Counted from the stretch's first letter, positions 35,850 to 47,071 are shown. The stretch: DNA of 64,000 nt from Cycas panzhihuaensis (GCA_023213395.1 CM041465.1:102369741-102433740), one strand, 5' to 3'. Program-made: numbers and translations. Notes: generated by a model from the letters alone, not told the origin.

Positions 35850-37020
35850 CATATTCAGGCTACTGCTAGGTAATACTTCCTCTTGGGTGAAGTATTGTAC
35901 AAGCAATCCTTTGATGGGATCCTTCTTCGCTGCATCAACCCCAACGAAGTGGACCAAATACTCTGTGAATGCTACAACGACATATGCGGGGGGTATTTTA
36001 AGGGCCAATCCATGGCCTAACAAATCCTTCGCATGGGTTATTACTAGTCGTCCCTCTTCAAGGATGCCCATGTATATGCCCTAGGATGTCGGCAGTGCCG
36101 GAAGAATGCTAACATCACCCACTTTCCTTCTGAGGCCCTTCATCCTATCATATCTCCATGGCCCTTCTTCTAATGGGGGTTGGACCTTATTGGGGCCATA
36201 TCCCCACCTTCTTTGTTGTAGCATAATTTTATCTTAACTGTGACAGAGTACTTCACCAAATAGGCCAAAGAGGTCCTTTTGTCCTCTACTTCTAGCAAGA
36301 TAATAGCCATCTTTGTCTACCAGCACATCATTTATCATTTCGGAGTCCCCGACGTCCTGATTACAGACAATGGAACTCCTTTCTATAATAAGGAGATGGA
36401 TAAACTCTATGAGAAATTTTAAAATTCTCATAAAACCTCTCCTCCCTATTACCCCCAGGCCAATGGCTAAGTTGAATTATTTAACAAAATCCTTATAAAC
36501 ATCTTAAAAAAAACCATAGCCCAATCTCAAAAAGATTAGCATCTCTAACTCCCTTCTACTCTATGGGCATATCGCACATCTATCTGTACAGCTACGGGAA
36601 TGACTATTTTTTCCCTAGTATACGGAACATAGGCAGTTCTCCCATTGGAAGTGGAGATTCCTTCCTTACGAGTCTCTCTTTGGGGTCTTGTCGATGAGGA
36701 GTGTCTCTATCAGGCTCACCTCTTAGACCTTGAGGCCTTAAATGAGTGGTGCTTGATCGCTTACCAGGTAAATCTCACTTCTAAGGCTAGGGCACGAAGG
36801 ACATATAATAACTGCCTTTGCCCCCACCCTTTGTATCCTGTGGACCACATCCTCAAATTGGAATATCTCCATGATTGCCTATCCAAGTTTAGATCTAAAT
36901 AGGTTGGCCCCTTTGTCATTCTTGAGAGCCTCGATAATGGTGCTTATAGGATCGCAACCCTAGAGGGTCTTGAATTCGAGAAAGCTATTAATAGAAAATT
37001 CCTAAAGAAATTTTATGTAT
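35850..37020 (+). pseudogene. Integrase of Tat element A
   Basis: The zinc finger reads ECYNDICGGYF (about 35965-36000) and CRQCRK (about 36090). Both His positions are Tyr, compared with H...GGH in B. The core has WGLDLIGAI (first Asp, about 36180), ITDNGTPFYNKEM (second Asp, about 36360) and ANG-stop-VELFNK (catalytic Glu, about 36475). YRTSICTATGM and LEVEIPSLRV follow, with the C-terminal GPFVILESLDNG and LEGLEFEKAINR ending at TGA about 37021. All three acidic residues survive. About eleven stops occur in the frame, no frameshift. Confidence 0.87.
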
Positions 37021-37803
37021 GACCACTTCTCTCCCTCCTTTCACTCTGAAATGAGCCTAAACTACTACCCTAGGTGCATCCCCATTCCTCCTAATCACAA
37101 GTAGAATGGTGGTTTAGGGTGGCCCTCTTGCTCCTTTTGGGTTCCTCTCGTGGAACCTCTTATCCCCCTTTCCTTGGGGGCCACGTCCTCCTAATTGGGT
37201 GTGTTATCCCCATTGCTCCTGAGCCTAGAAACACTCCCCAACTAGGATGGCATGCTTGAGTATCGTTACTCCCTTTCTCGCTAGTGCTTCCTTTGCATAC
37301 TCCGCTATGCTCCTATGATGGACATATATGGCTCCCTACCTCCTAGCCCTACATATGCCTATCGCTAATGCTCATGGTGATCATGTGTGCTTGCTAAGAG
37401 TGTGGCCCTACATGAAAAGAAATGTGTACAACTCAAACAATCCTATAATACAAACTATATAATAATCAACTCAAATCATCATGATCTATAGCTCTCCATA
37501 TACCTGTGCACCCTCATACACATGTATATACAAACATCTACACAAAATATAAATATAACATAATATATCATCATATATCACCACACACTATCATATATCA
37601 AATGGGGTACCAATGGCCCAATCTATATATATATATAAATCATAATGTGTCATATCATACAAATGATATGGTACATCATCCATAGGAAGCCAGAATCCTT
37701 GCAGGGAGGAGTACAATCATGTGGCAACATATGGTGACTCCTTAGAGGTTTGATGCTTTCCCAAATCAAAACTAGTACACTCTACTCTCTGGTGGTCCTC
37801 TGC
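37021..37803. other. Convergent 3' region between integrase and antisense gene, element A
   Basis: The integrase (plus) and the antisense gene (minus) end toward each other here. It contains a TA run (about 37625-37637) next to a CAAATGGGGTACCAATGGCC-type segment. Both are shared with 18760-18830 of element B in inverse orientation, so they are part of the family's structure. No coding region was recognised. Confidence 0.55.
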
Positions 37804-39867
37804 TTATGGCACATCATCTCCTGGTCGATATGATCCCTCTCCAGAGGAACATATACCTCCTAAACTCCTCTTATGCCTCTGGGAACTCCCCACCTCGTTC
37901 CCCTTATCCTGAGGCCTCCTCAGGGTCATTGCCATCGTATGGGTATGGGTCTTGCTTTGCGATGACCTCGATGCCATTCGGTCTACTAGTTGATCATATC
38001 ATGCTTGGATATGATCTCTCTCACTCTCTACTCTCTGGAGCCTCTCCTCCATCCCCCAGAGATGCTCCTCTAGCACAGCCACCTGGATGCGACTCTCTAC
38101 ATCCCCACCTGCACCTCCATGAGCCTCCAACGCTTGGACTTGACCTCGTAGGATGTCTCTCTCTGCTCTGGTCCCATCCATCTCTCCCTGCAATTATCCC
38201 ACTCTTGCCTGATGCTCCTGGGACTCTACTACCCACATATCTCTGGCCCTGACCAATGGAGTGAATGCTATTGTATGAGCCCCCGTTGACCGTGGCTCCT
38301 CTTTTGCCTAGATAGGAGGTTGCGCCTCTGCGTAGGCCTAGGGGAACATCTCCTAGACTAGTGCCTCAGCCAACCTCCCCATCTCTCCTGCTCCCATAAA
38401 GTCAAACATACCATATGTCAGTATGTACATCCATATATATATACTAAATAAACCAAGTTAAAATGAAGCATCTAGATGCTTAGTGATTGAGAGATAATAG
38501 GAAAAGATAGTGTCTCACCTCCTCGGACTACCGACTCCTTGACTTATATGACCACCTCCTCCTCAGGACCTCCCCCAGCTGTCGGTACCTCCTCCTCCTC
38601 TGGTACCACCTTGCTAATAACCTGGCCTGCCAGAGTATTGCCTCCACCCTCCTCATTTATAGCTGCCGCCACTACTCAGGCTCTCCCAACTATCCTCAGC
38701 CTCCTGATTCGTGTGCGTGGTGGCTTGCCTCTCCCTACAGCTCCTGATGGATCCCCGTTTCCTCCTGTGGCTCCCGAAGGCCCTACCTCACCTCCTACGG
38801 TCCCTGATGAACCTACATCACTACCTGCTACTCCTAATGGGCCTGTCCCATCAACCCCATCATTGCCACCATCATTGTCATCTCCTCCAAGACCACCTCC
38901 TACTCCTCCAACTCTACTTACCTTGTAGTCACTATCCCACCTCACCCCTCTATATGGGTCTGCTGCATAATCTACCATGGTGAGGAGGTCTAGTGACGTC
39001 ACCTCCACTGAGCGTCAAACATGCACCTGATCCTCGGTCCCCCTAAACTGAGCCTGCCACCTTTGGACCATAGGAGCCCACGTTGAGATAGGATATGGCC
39101 CTTTTGCCGGTGCCACTACTCTGAAATGATAAAAATACCAGTACTGTAGTAGCATGCTATATGAGAAGCCTCCTCTCCTAGTCACTCTGATGGCATTTAA
39201 CTGGGTAATTAAGTTCGCTGCTATCAGGGTAGCCCAGTCCATCCTCTCCCCAGCCTCACATCTCCTCACTGTCTCCATCCAACCATCGAGAATGTCTCTA
39301 TAGTTTTGTTTCTAAGAAATCTAGAATAGAATGCCTAGTGTAATCAGTTTCCTTGCCTGAGGAATCTACTACATATCTATGCTCTGAACAGGTATCCCTC
39401 TCCTCTCCTACCTTTCCTGACCTATGAAGAAGGTGATGACCTCCTTGTGTATAGCATCATTGCTAGGTAATGTCCCTAGCAACGCCTATGCCCCTACCGC
39501 TGGTACTCCTAGGATCCTTCGGATGTCTCCTGGTGTGATGGTAACGTCCCCTACCGAAGGGAGGTGAAATACATATTGCTTGTGATCCTAGTGTAAGACG
39601 ATATCAACCAGGAGATGATGATCTAAATCATACTGTGGTGTCCTAATGACCTCTAGTAGGATATATGTCCCTAGTGTTCGTCGATCTCCTCGAGTTATCA
39701 TCTCTATAAAACTCATCATTACCATACCAATGTTCTTGTAGTTGTCTACCACAATAACCGCCTATCAAACACCCAAAAACTAGTTAGAATAATCACGTGC
39801 CTATCCATTGACCTTTAGGACTACCCCTCACCCCCTCCTGGCTAGGTTTGGCACTCTTTCGGGCCAT
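37804..39867 (-). pseudogene. Three-exon antisense gene of Tat element A (plant-mobile-domain-like plus coiled coil)
   Basis: It reads on the strand opposite to A's gag-pol. Model: exon 1 39867-39832 (ATG, 12 codons, donor GTGAGG), intron of 70 nt, exon 2 39761-38519 (donor GTGAGA), intron 38518-38388 (acceptor GAGCAG), exon 3 38387 to TAA at 37804-37806. The exons sum to 1863 nt, exactly 621 codons, with frame kept over both junctions and no frameshift. Exon 2 has DNYKNIGMV, FHLPSVGDVTITPGDIRRIL (PMD-like), NYRDILDGW and RRGGFSYSMLLQYW, then a Gly/Pro/Asp-rich tail. Exon 3 encodes a charged coiled-coil-like helix (EEHLWGMEERLQRVESERD). Internal stops fit C-to-T or G-to-A changes. Function unknown; PMD proteins occur in plant transposons and silencing factors. 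Confidence 0.78.
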
Positions 39868-41029
39868 CCTTGGCCTTTTCAGTTGGTCTGCCTTCACATC
39901 ACACTAAACTCCATAGTACTGCAGAGTTTAGGTGGGGCCCCACTAAGTTTTCAATGTAGACTCAGTAGCCTCGCAGTAAATTTTGTGGCACTACGATCGT
40001 TGCCTTGGGGCCAATAACACCCCCCATAAAAGGGGGGATTTCCACCTAAAAAACTCAAATTTGTTTTGGGTGGGCTACACTTAGGTCCATCAAGACCATG
40101 GCTATCTAATTCCTTAGTCCCCCCTCTCTCTAAGCCTAATTTAGGCTCTAGGAGATCCTAATATGCCCTTAAGGGGCCTAAAACTACCTAACATAAGCTT
40201 AAAAAAACATATTAATATCAAGCGATAAAATGGAAGGGATAAGGCATGATCCACTCACTGGATCTAGCCTGGCTACCGCCATCTCATCTCTAAGGTGCTA
40301 CTGGCTATCTCTACATCCTAATCCAATGGTCTGATCTCTCTCTGCATGCCTTTGAAGTCGTACGGTGCTCTACTACGTAAGGAAAATGGCTTTGAATCGA
40401 TCGTGAGCCCGTGAAAATGAATCTTGTTTTCGCCGAGTTTTCCTTGTATAAGCAGGGGCCCTGATAGGCACCTCCTCCTTCTCTCTTGCCGCGATAGCCC
40501 TTGGGACCATCTCTCTCTCCTAGTTACCTTTGCCTTCTGAGTCTACCTCCCATTTTACCTCCATGGTCCTCTTTTCTTCTTATACTTTGGGTGTATTTAT
40601 GGCATCCCCTTTAGCCTTGCAAGGTCCCTTTCGTCTTGATTTTTATGCCATCTCTAAATATACCCAAGTTTATACTCATTTGGCTCATTTTGTCGTCCTA
40701 AACCCATTTTTACCACCCATTCGTGCCTCTAGGGTTCCTAGAGGAAGCGCCCTCCCCATCCAAGATGGTGTCTCGCTTCCTTTAGTGACTTTTGGGACCC
40801 CAGAGGGGCCCTTTTTCCATCATTTCCTTCTCATCTGTCGGGTCGGTCTCCTCATCCTTGGGTAGCCTCATCCTTGGGTCCTCCTACCCTTCATAGCCCC
40901 TATCGATAGTTGCTTGAGCCCCTCATGATAGCTCTCCTCCATTGAGTCCTTTTCACTCATTGACCCTACCAGTGCTCATTTTCCTCGAGTCATCCTATCG
41001 AGACCCCCATCTCTTCCACCATGGTATTA
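39868..41029. other. Region upstream of the antisense gene, element A
   Basis: This would hold the antisense gene's promoter and leader and the segment before the second RNase H. A plus-strand open frame (40530-40865) resembles a decayed segment in B only in patches and has no recognised domain. It may be an N-terminal extension of the second RNase H ORF, but I cannot show it. Confidence 0.4.
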
Positions 41030-41440
41030 CTTATCTTTACCGATGGTGGAAGTTACGGAAACCCAGGCCCTTCTGCCATCGTGTAGATTCTCCATGACCC
41101 CTCTGGATATAACTTCATGTGTTTTGGGATCTTTGTTCCTGAGGCCATCAATAACGAAGCTAAATACATAGCTATTATTGAGGCCCTAACTGATGCACTC
41201 TGCTTCCATTGCAGACCCATCATCCTCTTTTGCAACTCTCAGGTGGTGGTGTCCCATCTCACCCAGGTCTACCAAGTGCAATGCCCACACTTGAGGGCCC
41301 TCACCTCGACCGTTAGGTCCTTTTTGGCTCATTTTCCCTCTGTTGATATCTGACACATTCCTCAAAATTACAATGCTGAGGCAAACAACCTAATTCACCT
41401 CATCCTTGATCATCGCCTCCCTCTTCTCGGTGACCCCCCT
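41030..41440 (+). pseudogene. Second (additional, archaeal-like) RNase H of Tat element A
   Basis: The frame reads IFTDGGSYGNPGPSAIV (about 41033-41085), then NNEAKYIAIIEALTDAL (about 41150-41200), LFCNSQVVVSHLTQVYQVQ and ending VDI-stop-HIPQNYNAEANNLIHLI. FTDGGSxGNPGP with E in NNEA is the additional RNase H fold known in Tat-lineage elements and related to archaeal and plant RNase H1. The third acidic residue (usually CDSQ) is Asn. It lies after the integrase and the antisense gene, about 500 bases before the 3' LTR. Confidence 0.85.
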
Positions 41441-41924
41441 TGAGGAACTTATCTAGTCGCCCAGGTGCCCAAGTCTTGAGTCTTTACTTCCTTCATATTA
41501 CGATCTGTTTATACCTCTGAAAAGCCAATCGCTAATGAGGATAAACTATAGTGACCACCAGGTTTATTTTCGTACCCCACTCCTTAACACATAACTCCCA
41601 CTATTTTTGACTTGTTTATGTATATATCACCCTATTCATGACATCTGTTTGATCTTGTGTCTAGTCATCACCACCCTTTTCTTGTACTATTATGATAGGG
41701 GCATCCCCCTCCTCCATCATCATTGCCAGTCGAATATAGGGTGATACATAGGAAACCCCTATATTGTCTTGCTCTTATCTCCATGCCCATGCATCCCGCC
41801 ATGACACTCACTATCGTCCTTGGCTCACACCATTATTATATTTATTTGTATATATATACTACTAACATTGTATTGCTAGCATTCGTCGTCGTGTTGCACT
41901 TCCAAGCTACGAGGATCTATTGCC
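41441..41924 (+). other. Spacer before the 3' LTR of element A
   Basis: No domain was recognised. An open frame at 41723-42031 runs across the LTR border and so is not a gene. Confidence 0.5.
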
Positions 41925-41934
41925 AAGGGGGTAA
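41923..41934 (+). other. Polypurine tract of element A
   Basis: CCAAGGGGGTAA directly precedes the LTR start TGTTTCCC. It matches element B's tract (minus, 14471-14482) at 11 of 12 positions. Confidence 0.8.
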
Positions 41935-44900
41935 TGTTTCCCAACTATTGGGAATAGGTTTTGATGAGTTGACTCAGGTAAGTGTTGGTACGCTTCTATT
42001 CTTTGCCTTTATCACTTCTCAAGAAAGGTAAGTCAAAGTATCTATTTTCTACTAAATGATTCATTTGAGTGATCATCTTGCATCCACTGCTTGATCATAT
42101 TGCTTGACATTATTCTAGCCTATGACAACTTAGGGATACTGATCCTAATGGCACTCCACAACCCTCCTACATACCTACATGTTATCCCAAGTACTGATTA
42201 GCCCCTGTGATCCATTCATGACCCCATTGTCACATCCTAGCTTTTAGCACCTTGCCTAGGTGTGATTGGTATAATTTTACTCGTTCGCCAACTTCTTGGG
42301 AACTCCACCCCTTGGTGCCCCATCTGGCCTAGGTCATTTCTTCCTCATGATTGTCCCCATACACTTTGATAGAGGGTCAGGCCCTCCTAGGCCTGGAGTA
42401 CCTTCCTTTAGGGCTCCCAACTCCTTCTCTTTATGTATCACCGCACCATGATGAATATCGTAGTACCGTAGTAGACTTCACGGTATCGCGAAGTTTACCA
42501 TGAGGTGACTGTTATAAATTATTTTTTAAAATCTATCATGGTAAATTTTATTTTTATTGTGAAAGTACCATGTGGATGAGTCATATTCCTAGCCCTAGAT
42601 GAACCCTAATCACTCGATTAAGCTAGGTTTAAGTTTAAAACCTAAAAAAAGACCCTCATTTCTCCCTCTTGGACTCTCTTCTTCCACTTTCTCCCATCTC
42701 TTCTTGCTCTCTCATAGGTCATCTTCTACAGAAATGCCCTGCAACAATTGGCATACTTGTGTTCTAGCTTGAGATCAGTCCTCTATAGCTCAGATCCACA
42801 ATAGCAGGCCTAAGATAAGGCCCCTCCAAGCAAGACATGCTCCAAGGCTCGCCTCCAAGCATAAGCATCATACTCTATCAAGGTTGTCTCTTTAGATTTC
42901 ATAGTCTCCTATAAATCTTGCAGGGCTACCTTTCTCTGCCATTTTCTTAGGTAGATATATTCCTAATTTGCCTATAGTAGGTATTCCCCCATTCTTATTT
43001 CATTTTGTTCCTTTTAAGTTCCTTAAAAGTGATTGAAACACCTTGTATACCCCCTTCTCTTCTTAGTTTTTTTCCTTGTGCATAGGAGGTATCCTCTCCA
43101 TCTTTCCTTGTCTATCCTCCATACCTTCTTGCTCTTCCCTAGTTTCTTCAAGGAGGAAGTGAGGGAGAGGTCCCAAAAATGTGAGAGAAAGGAGCTAAGG
43201 TGGGTTCCACAACCCAGAAAGGCCTTCTCCTTAAGGGCAACCCCCTTCTCCCCTTTTCATCTTCTTCCTTTGTGCTTCCCTTAGGATACCAAAGAGATCT
43301 TAGAAGAGAGGCCACCACTAGTAGCAATGTATATAGGACATTGCTACACTTGCTCCAACCTTGTGAGCCTTACATAGGTAGGGATTGTAGCCCCTGATCA
43401 AACCCCACCTTGCGTTTGGGTGTTGGTTTAACTTTAGGTTGTAAAAGTTGTGCATCACAACTTTTGCAACATTAGCAACATTTACAGCCCATCGTCCATA
43501 TACTTAGCCCTTATTATTCTATCTTTACCTGCTATTTATGTGCTTGGGTAGTGTGGAGGTGTGTGTTTTGGAGGGTTAGCAATTCCAAGGCTAACCATCT
43601 CCATCCATTTTCTTGTCTTGCTTGCATAGAGAAGGTTGGAAATTATCTTTTAACTAAAGGTTTCACTTGATTTCCATACTTTGCTTGTATCACTTTATGC
43701 ACTTGTATACATGTATATCTTGTACCCTAATAGCCCCTTAGGAAAGGGAAATATTCTTTGATTACAGGTTCTGGCTACGTTACATGTGGAGGAGGAAGAA
43801 GCATGTTAATCTAGGTACATCTTTCTTCTTTATTCCATTGCCACTTTTTAATCTTTTTGCATATCCATTTCTCTTTTCCTTTCTTGCTTTTTTCCCTTTC
43901 AACTTAGGGAAGGTAAGGAAGGCCCAACAACATCACCTTACGCTACTCATGTTTGGGGAAAGGAAGAGAGAAGTGAGTGCAACACAAGGGAATATATTCA
44001 TCCGACTGCATGACCTTCCAAGTGCACCACTACTCTTTTCTCATTACCTTCTTTCTCTTATTCAAAGTTTATATGCTTACATACATAGAATAAAAAGGGA
44101 AAAGAGCAAAGAAACAACTTTGCATTCATCATTTGCATGGGCTTGCTTTGTTTATTCATCTAGGAAAGTGCATGAAGTAGGAATCACATCCTTTCGCTTC
44201 CTTGCTTGATTGCATGTCCTTCCATTTGGCCTTACACCCCCTGCATACATATTTTACAATTATTTGGCTAGGCTTTCATTTCTTTTTTCTTTCATTATAA
44301 AATGAAAGGAGAGTGAGGTTGTTATATTAGAGAGTAAACGAAAGCATATTCATTAGTTTATGGTTTTCTCCTTATTTTCAATAAACATAACAACATATCT
44401 ATCACTTGACCATAATACATAGAGGACCAAACCCTTCACACTCAAAACGATAGAAACCCTTTTTGCCATCGCCTCACATCTCTAGGCCCACCTTGGGTGT
44501 ATTAGCCTAGGGAAGACCTTACCTCTAGGTCCTTCCCCCCTCATCTTGTCATACCTACACCAGCTAGGCAGACTTAGCACCCTTCCTTTTAGGTTGGTTC
44601 TGCTCATGGGTTGGTTACCCAATCTCCCTTCCATAAGTGTGTACCTCCCACATTGTTTGTTTGAGTATACCTCGTTCATCCCCTTCTCCTTTCGCAAGGA
44701 GCCATTCCTTCATTTGACCTTACCTCCCTCCTTTGACCATCCAAGGGTGTGAGGACCTACTTCTTGAGGTTACTTAGGAAACTGAGAATATCCCTTGCTC
44801 CTTCTACCCTCATAACCAAAGCTGAGTTATCCAAAATGGAGTTGTGTGCCATTCCTGGGTCTTGAACCTACGTTCTGACATGCGGACACCCTGTGTGGGT

Positions 44901-45000
44901 GATCTCTCTCACTTGCCAGATTAACCTTAGATTCTGAAACTCTTTATTGATTAATCCAATCCTAACCAAATATGGTTACCATCCCATAGACGTGATTCTA
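41935..45000 (+). repeat. 3' LTR of element A
   Basis: Direct repeat of 27109-30162. The first bases contain a perfect 7-bp inverted repeat, TTCCCAA-CTA-TTGGGAA. Open frames at 43033-43284, 43784-44209 and 44546-44752 are frames within LTR sequence without recognised motifs. Confidence 0.88.
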
Positions 45001-45005
45001 ACTGT

Positions 45006-46464
45006 AAAAAATGTAAATATTGCAAAAGTCATAGATGTTACAAAAGAAAGTGTAAGGATAATAGGAAGTGAACAAGAGGCATACAAACCATCAATGAAGC
45101 AAACATTACAAATGTTGCAAATATTATAAATATAGAAGAGGTCACACCCTATGGGATGCACTAGCTTATGGAGTGGGTATGTTGAGGGGATCTTGAAAAG
45201 TAGGGATTTGCCCTAGAGGAAGTGACGTTAAGAGTAGGAACTTTAGCTATATATCCTTCCTTCACCTTCTAAAGAGTAACCCAATACCCATCCTAACGTG
45301 GCTAGTGAAAACCCTAGGATAAGATGATAACAATAAGAAGAAAATGAGATGTTTCACCTCTCCTTTCTTAACAAATATAGATCAAAATATATGCTAGAAC
45401 ATGAATTAGAAAGTATAGCTAATGAAATAGGTGTATTTAGAAGAGTAAAGTAGAAAGGAACATGTTTTCAGCCATAAAGAACCATACAAATTAGAAGTTA
45501 CCTCACAACCAAGGGGAATGGAAACCAAAACCCTACTTTCTTGGTGGAGTTGACCTCTTTTGAGAGAGGAAAAGCCTTGAATCTATGAGAGATCAGTTGT
45601 TATTGCCTTGTTGAACTTGACAGGAGGGTTATCTTGCTTAGGAATCCTTCTTTTAGACTTGCAAACAAGGGTTTTTGGCCTATCAAACCTAAGTGGAAGG
45701 AGGAAGGAGAAGAGAAGAGAGGAGAGGTATTTCTAATCATGAGAGAGTAATAATGACTTCAAAATTAGGTTTTTATGTTCTAATTAGGTTTTCAGAGCCA
45801 CTAGGGTTCAATTTATGTGGGAAAAGACCCTCTACCATATGTCAAGTTTTCTATAAATATGAACCTAGTTATTTTCTGGCCACGACAATTAATGAACAGT
45901 CACCTCATGGCAAACTTCATGGTGCCACGAAGATTAATGCAGTGCCACAAAGTTTGAAGTAATATAAATAAATATAAAATAAAAATAAAAAATAACCTAG
46001 AGAATGACATAAAAGGTTAGCTTGAGGGTGTAAAAATAGAGATTGGAGGACTAATAGGTTCTTTTAGGGGCTCTAGGTGGTGGTTGGGCTTCCTAATGTG
46101 TGGAAAGGATGGATTCCAAGCATCAATATTGGTGTAAAAATATGTTGATGAGCAAGCAATCTAAAACTCATCCTAGGGGGTGATATAATAGGCTAGAAGT
46201 GAGTCAAGGTGGGTTGTGGAGGCCCATGAATACTCACAAACCCTAAGGACCATGGTCCTGGTTGTCATAGGTTGAATCACAGTCATAGGTAAGAACTAAG
46301 TAAGTAAACCAGGTAGTAGAACAAGCTATTTAAGTATATCATGCCACTGAATCCATAAATACATTTCATCGCACCATAAGAGTAGCTAGCACAAGAGATA
46401 GGAATGTATACATGTGCTTACCTAAGAGATATTGGTACTGCCCATTCCCAATGGCTGAGAAATA
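45006..46464 (-). repeat. 5' LTR of element B, second part
   Basis: It continues the LTR broken at 27108 and matches about 13000-14470. Landmarks include CACACCCTATGGGATGCAC and AGAGAGGAAAAGCCTTGAAT-like sequence near 45560 and 13535. It ends AGAAATA at 46464 on the plus strand, then the CATTA flank. Confidence 0.87.
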
Positions 46465-46469
46465 CATTA

Positions 46470-46531
46470 GCTCTATCATTGGCTCAACTAGCTCATGTAG
46501 GCTTTAATCTACTTCACAAAATCTTTCACAA
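46470..46531 (-). other. Interior of element C next to its primer-binding site
   Basis: This short piece of C lies between the insertion point of B and C's primer-binding site. No coding region is seen. Confidence 0.6.
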
Positions 46532-46547
46532 TATGGCTCTAATACCA
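46532..46547 (-). other. Primer-binding site of element C (initiator tRNA-Met type)
   Basis: The minus strand reads TGGTATTAGAGCCATA directly at the end of the 5' LTR. It differs by one base from the canonical TGGTATCAGAGCCA complement of initiator tRNA-Met. Confidence 0.82.
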
Positions 46548-47071
46548 TATAAGAATTTAGAATTTTACTTTGATACCGTATTGGAATATACTCATTATGT
46601 ATAATAGAAGTATATTAAATAAGTATAATATAATAAATAGATCATAAGGATATCCACACCAATCATGTATTGTATGATCATCATATAAAGTATTAACATG
46701 AACTATAAAACATAAACATATTAAGTATGTATGTACTATAAGAGAGAATAGATTTAAATATGAAAAATTTAGTATGAAAAAAACCACTGCAGAAAATTAG
46801 AGTTCAGAGCTTCTCTTAAAATATTAAATTATTTATATCCCATTTCTTAATCCTTTCTCAAGTTTTCAAGTGGTGTGTATATATATTTATATGAATAGTC
46901 ACCTCATGAATATCATATAATATCTCTTGAGCCTTTTCATCATCCAATAGGATGTGTATATGAATAATTATGCATGTCACATCTCTTAATATTTTTGGTG
47001 ATTGGGATTTTATGTGGGTTCATTATTTTACCTTAAACATTATATATATGATAATATCACATATTCTAATA
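46548..47071 (-). repeat. 5' LTR of element C
   Basis: Direct repeat of 8782-9295, flanked outside by the perfect TAATT duplication (47072-47076). The following AACA (47077-47080) is probably the end of element D's LTR. Confidence 0.87.

Larger units (their letters stand above)
27109..45000 (+). mobile_element. Tat-type Ty3/gypsy retrotransposon A, plus strand, about 17.9 kb
   Basis: The LTRs are 27109-30162 (3054 bp) and 41935-45000 (3066 bp), starting TGTTTCCC (TATTTCCT in the 5' copy) and ending GATTCCA or GATTCTA. The flanks GCTAC (27104-27108) and ACTGT (45001-45005) are compatible with a decayed 5-bp duplication; the uninterrupted B LTR has GCTAT there. The inside reads gag, protease, linker, RT, RNase H and integrase, then an antisense spliced gene, a second RNase H and a polypurine tract. 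All frames carry nonsense codons. It is the most complete element in the window. Confidence 0.88.
11426..46464 (-). mobile_element. Tat-type Ty3/gypsy retrotransposon B, minus strand, host of element A
   Basis: The LTRs are 11426-14470 (3', 3045 bp) and 25831-27108 plus 45006-46464 (5', 2737 bp once element A is removed; the difference comes from deletions near 26600 and 26730). The flanks CACTA (11421-11425) and CATTA (46465-46469) resemble a target duplication. The interior (14471-25830) reads, on the minus strand, gag, protease, a truncated RT, RNase H and integrase, then an antisense gene on the plus strand and a second RNase H. It shares its polypurine tract, primer-binding site and every domain with element A, so both are one family. 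Confidence 0.85.
8782..47071 (-). mobile_element. LTR retrotransposon C, minus strand, short interior, carrying nested B and A
   Basis: Direct LTRs lie at 8782-9295 (514 bp, 3') and 46548-47071 (524 bp, 5'). On the minus strand they start TGTTAGAATAT or its decayed form and end TTCTTATA. The 5-bp target duplication TAATT is perfect (8777-8781 and 47072-47076). A tRNA-Met-type primer-binding site and a polypurine tract sit at the proper ends. Without element B the interior is only about 2.2 kb (9296-11425 plus 46470-46547), and no gag or pol motif was found. C therefore looks like a non-autonomous or internally deleted element, perhaps copia-related. Confidence 0.82.

Noticed and set aside
38021-38252. 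Other frames over exon 3 of A's antisense gene (both strands)
   Set aside because: The frame at 38193-37999 connects to exon 2 through a proper intron and has a counterpart in B; the others do not.
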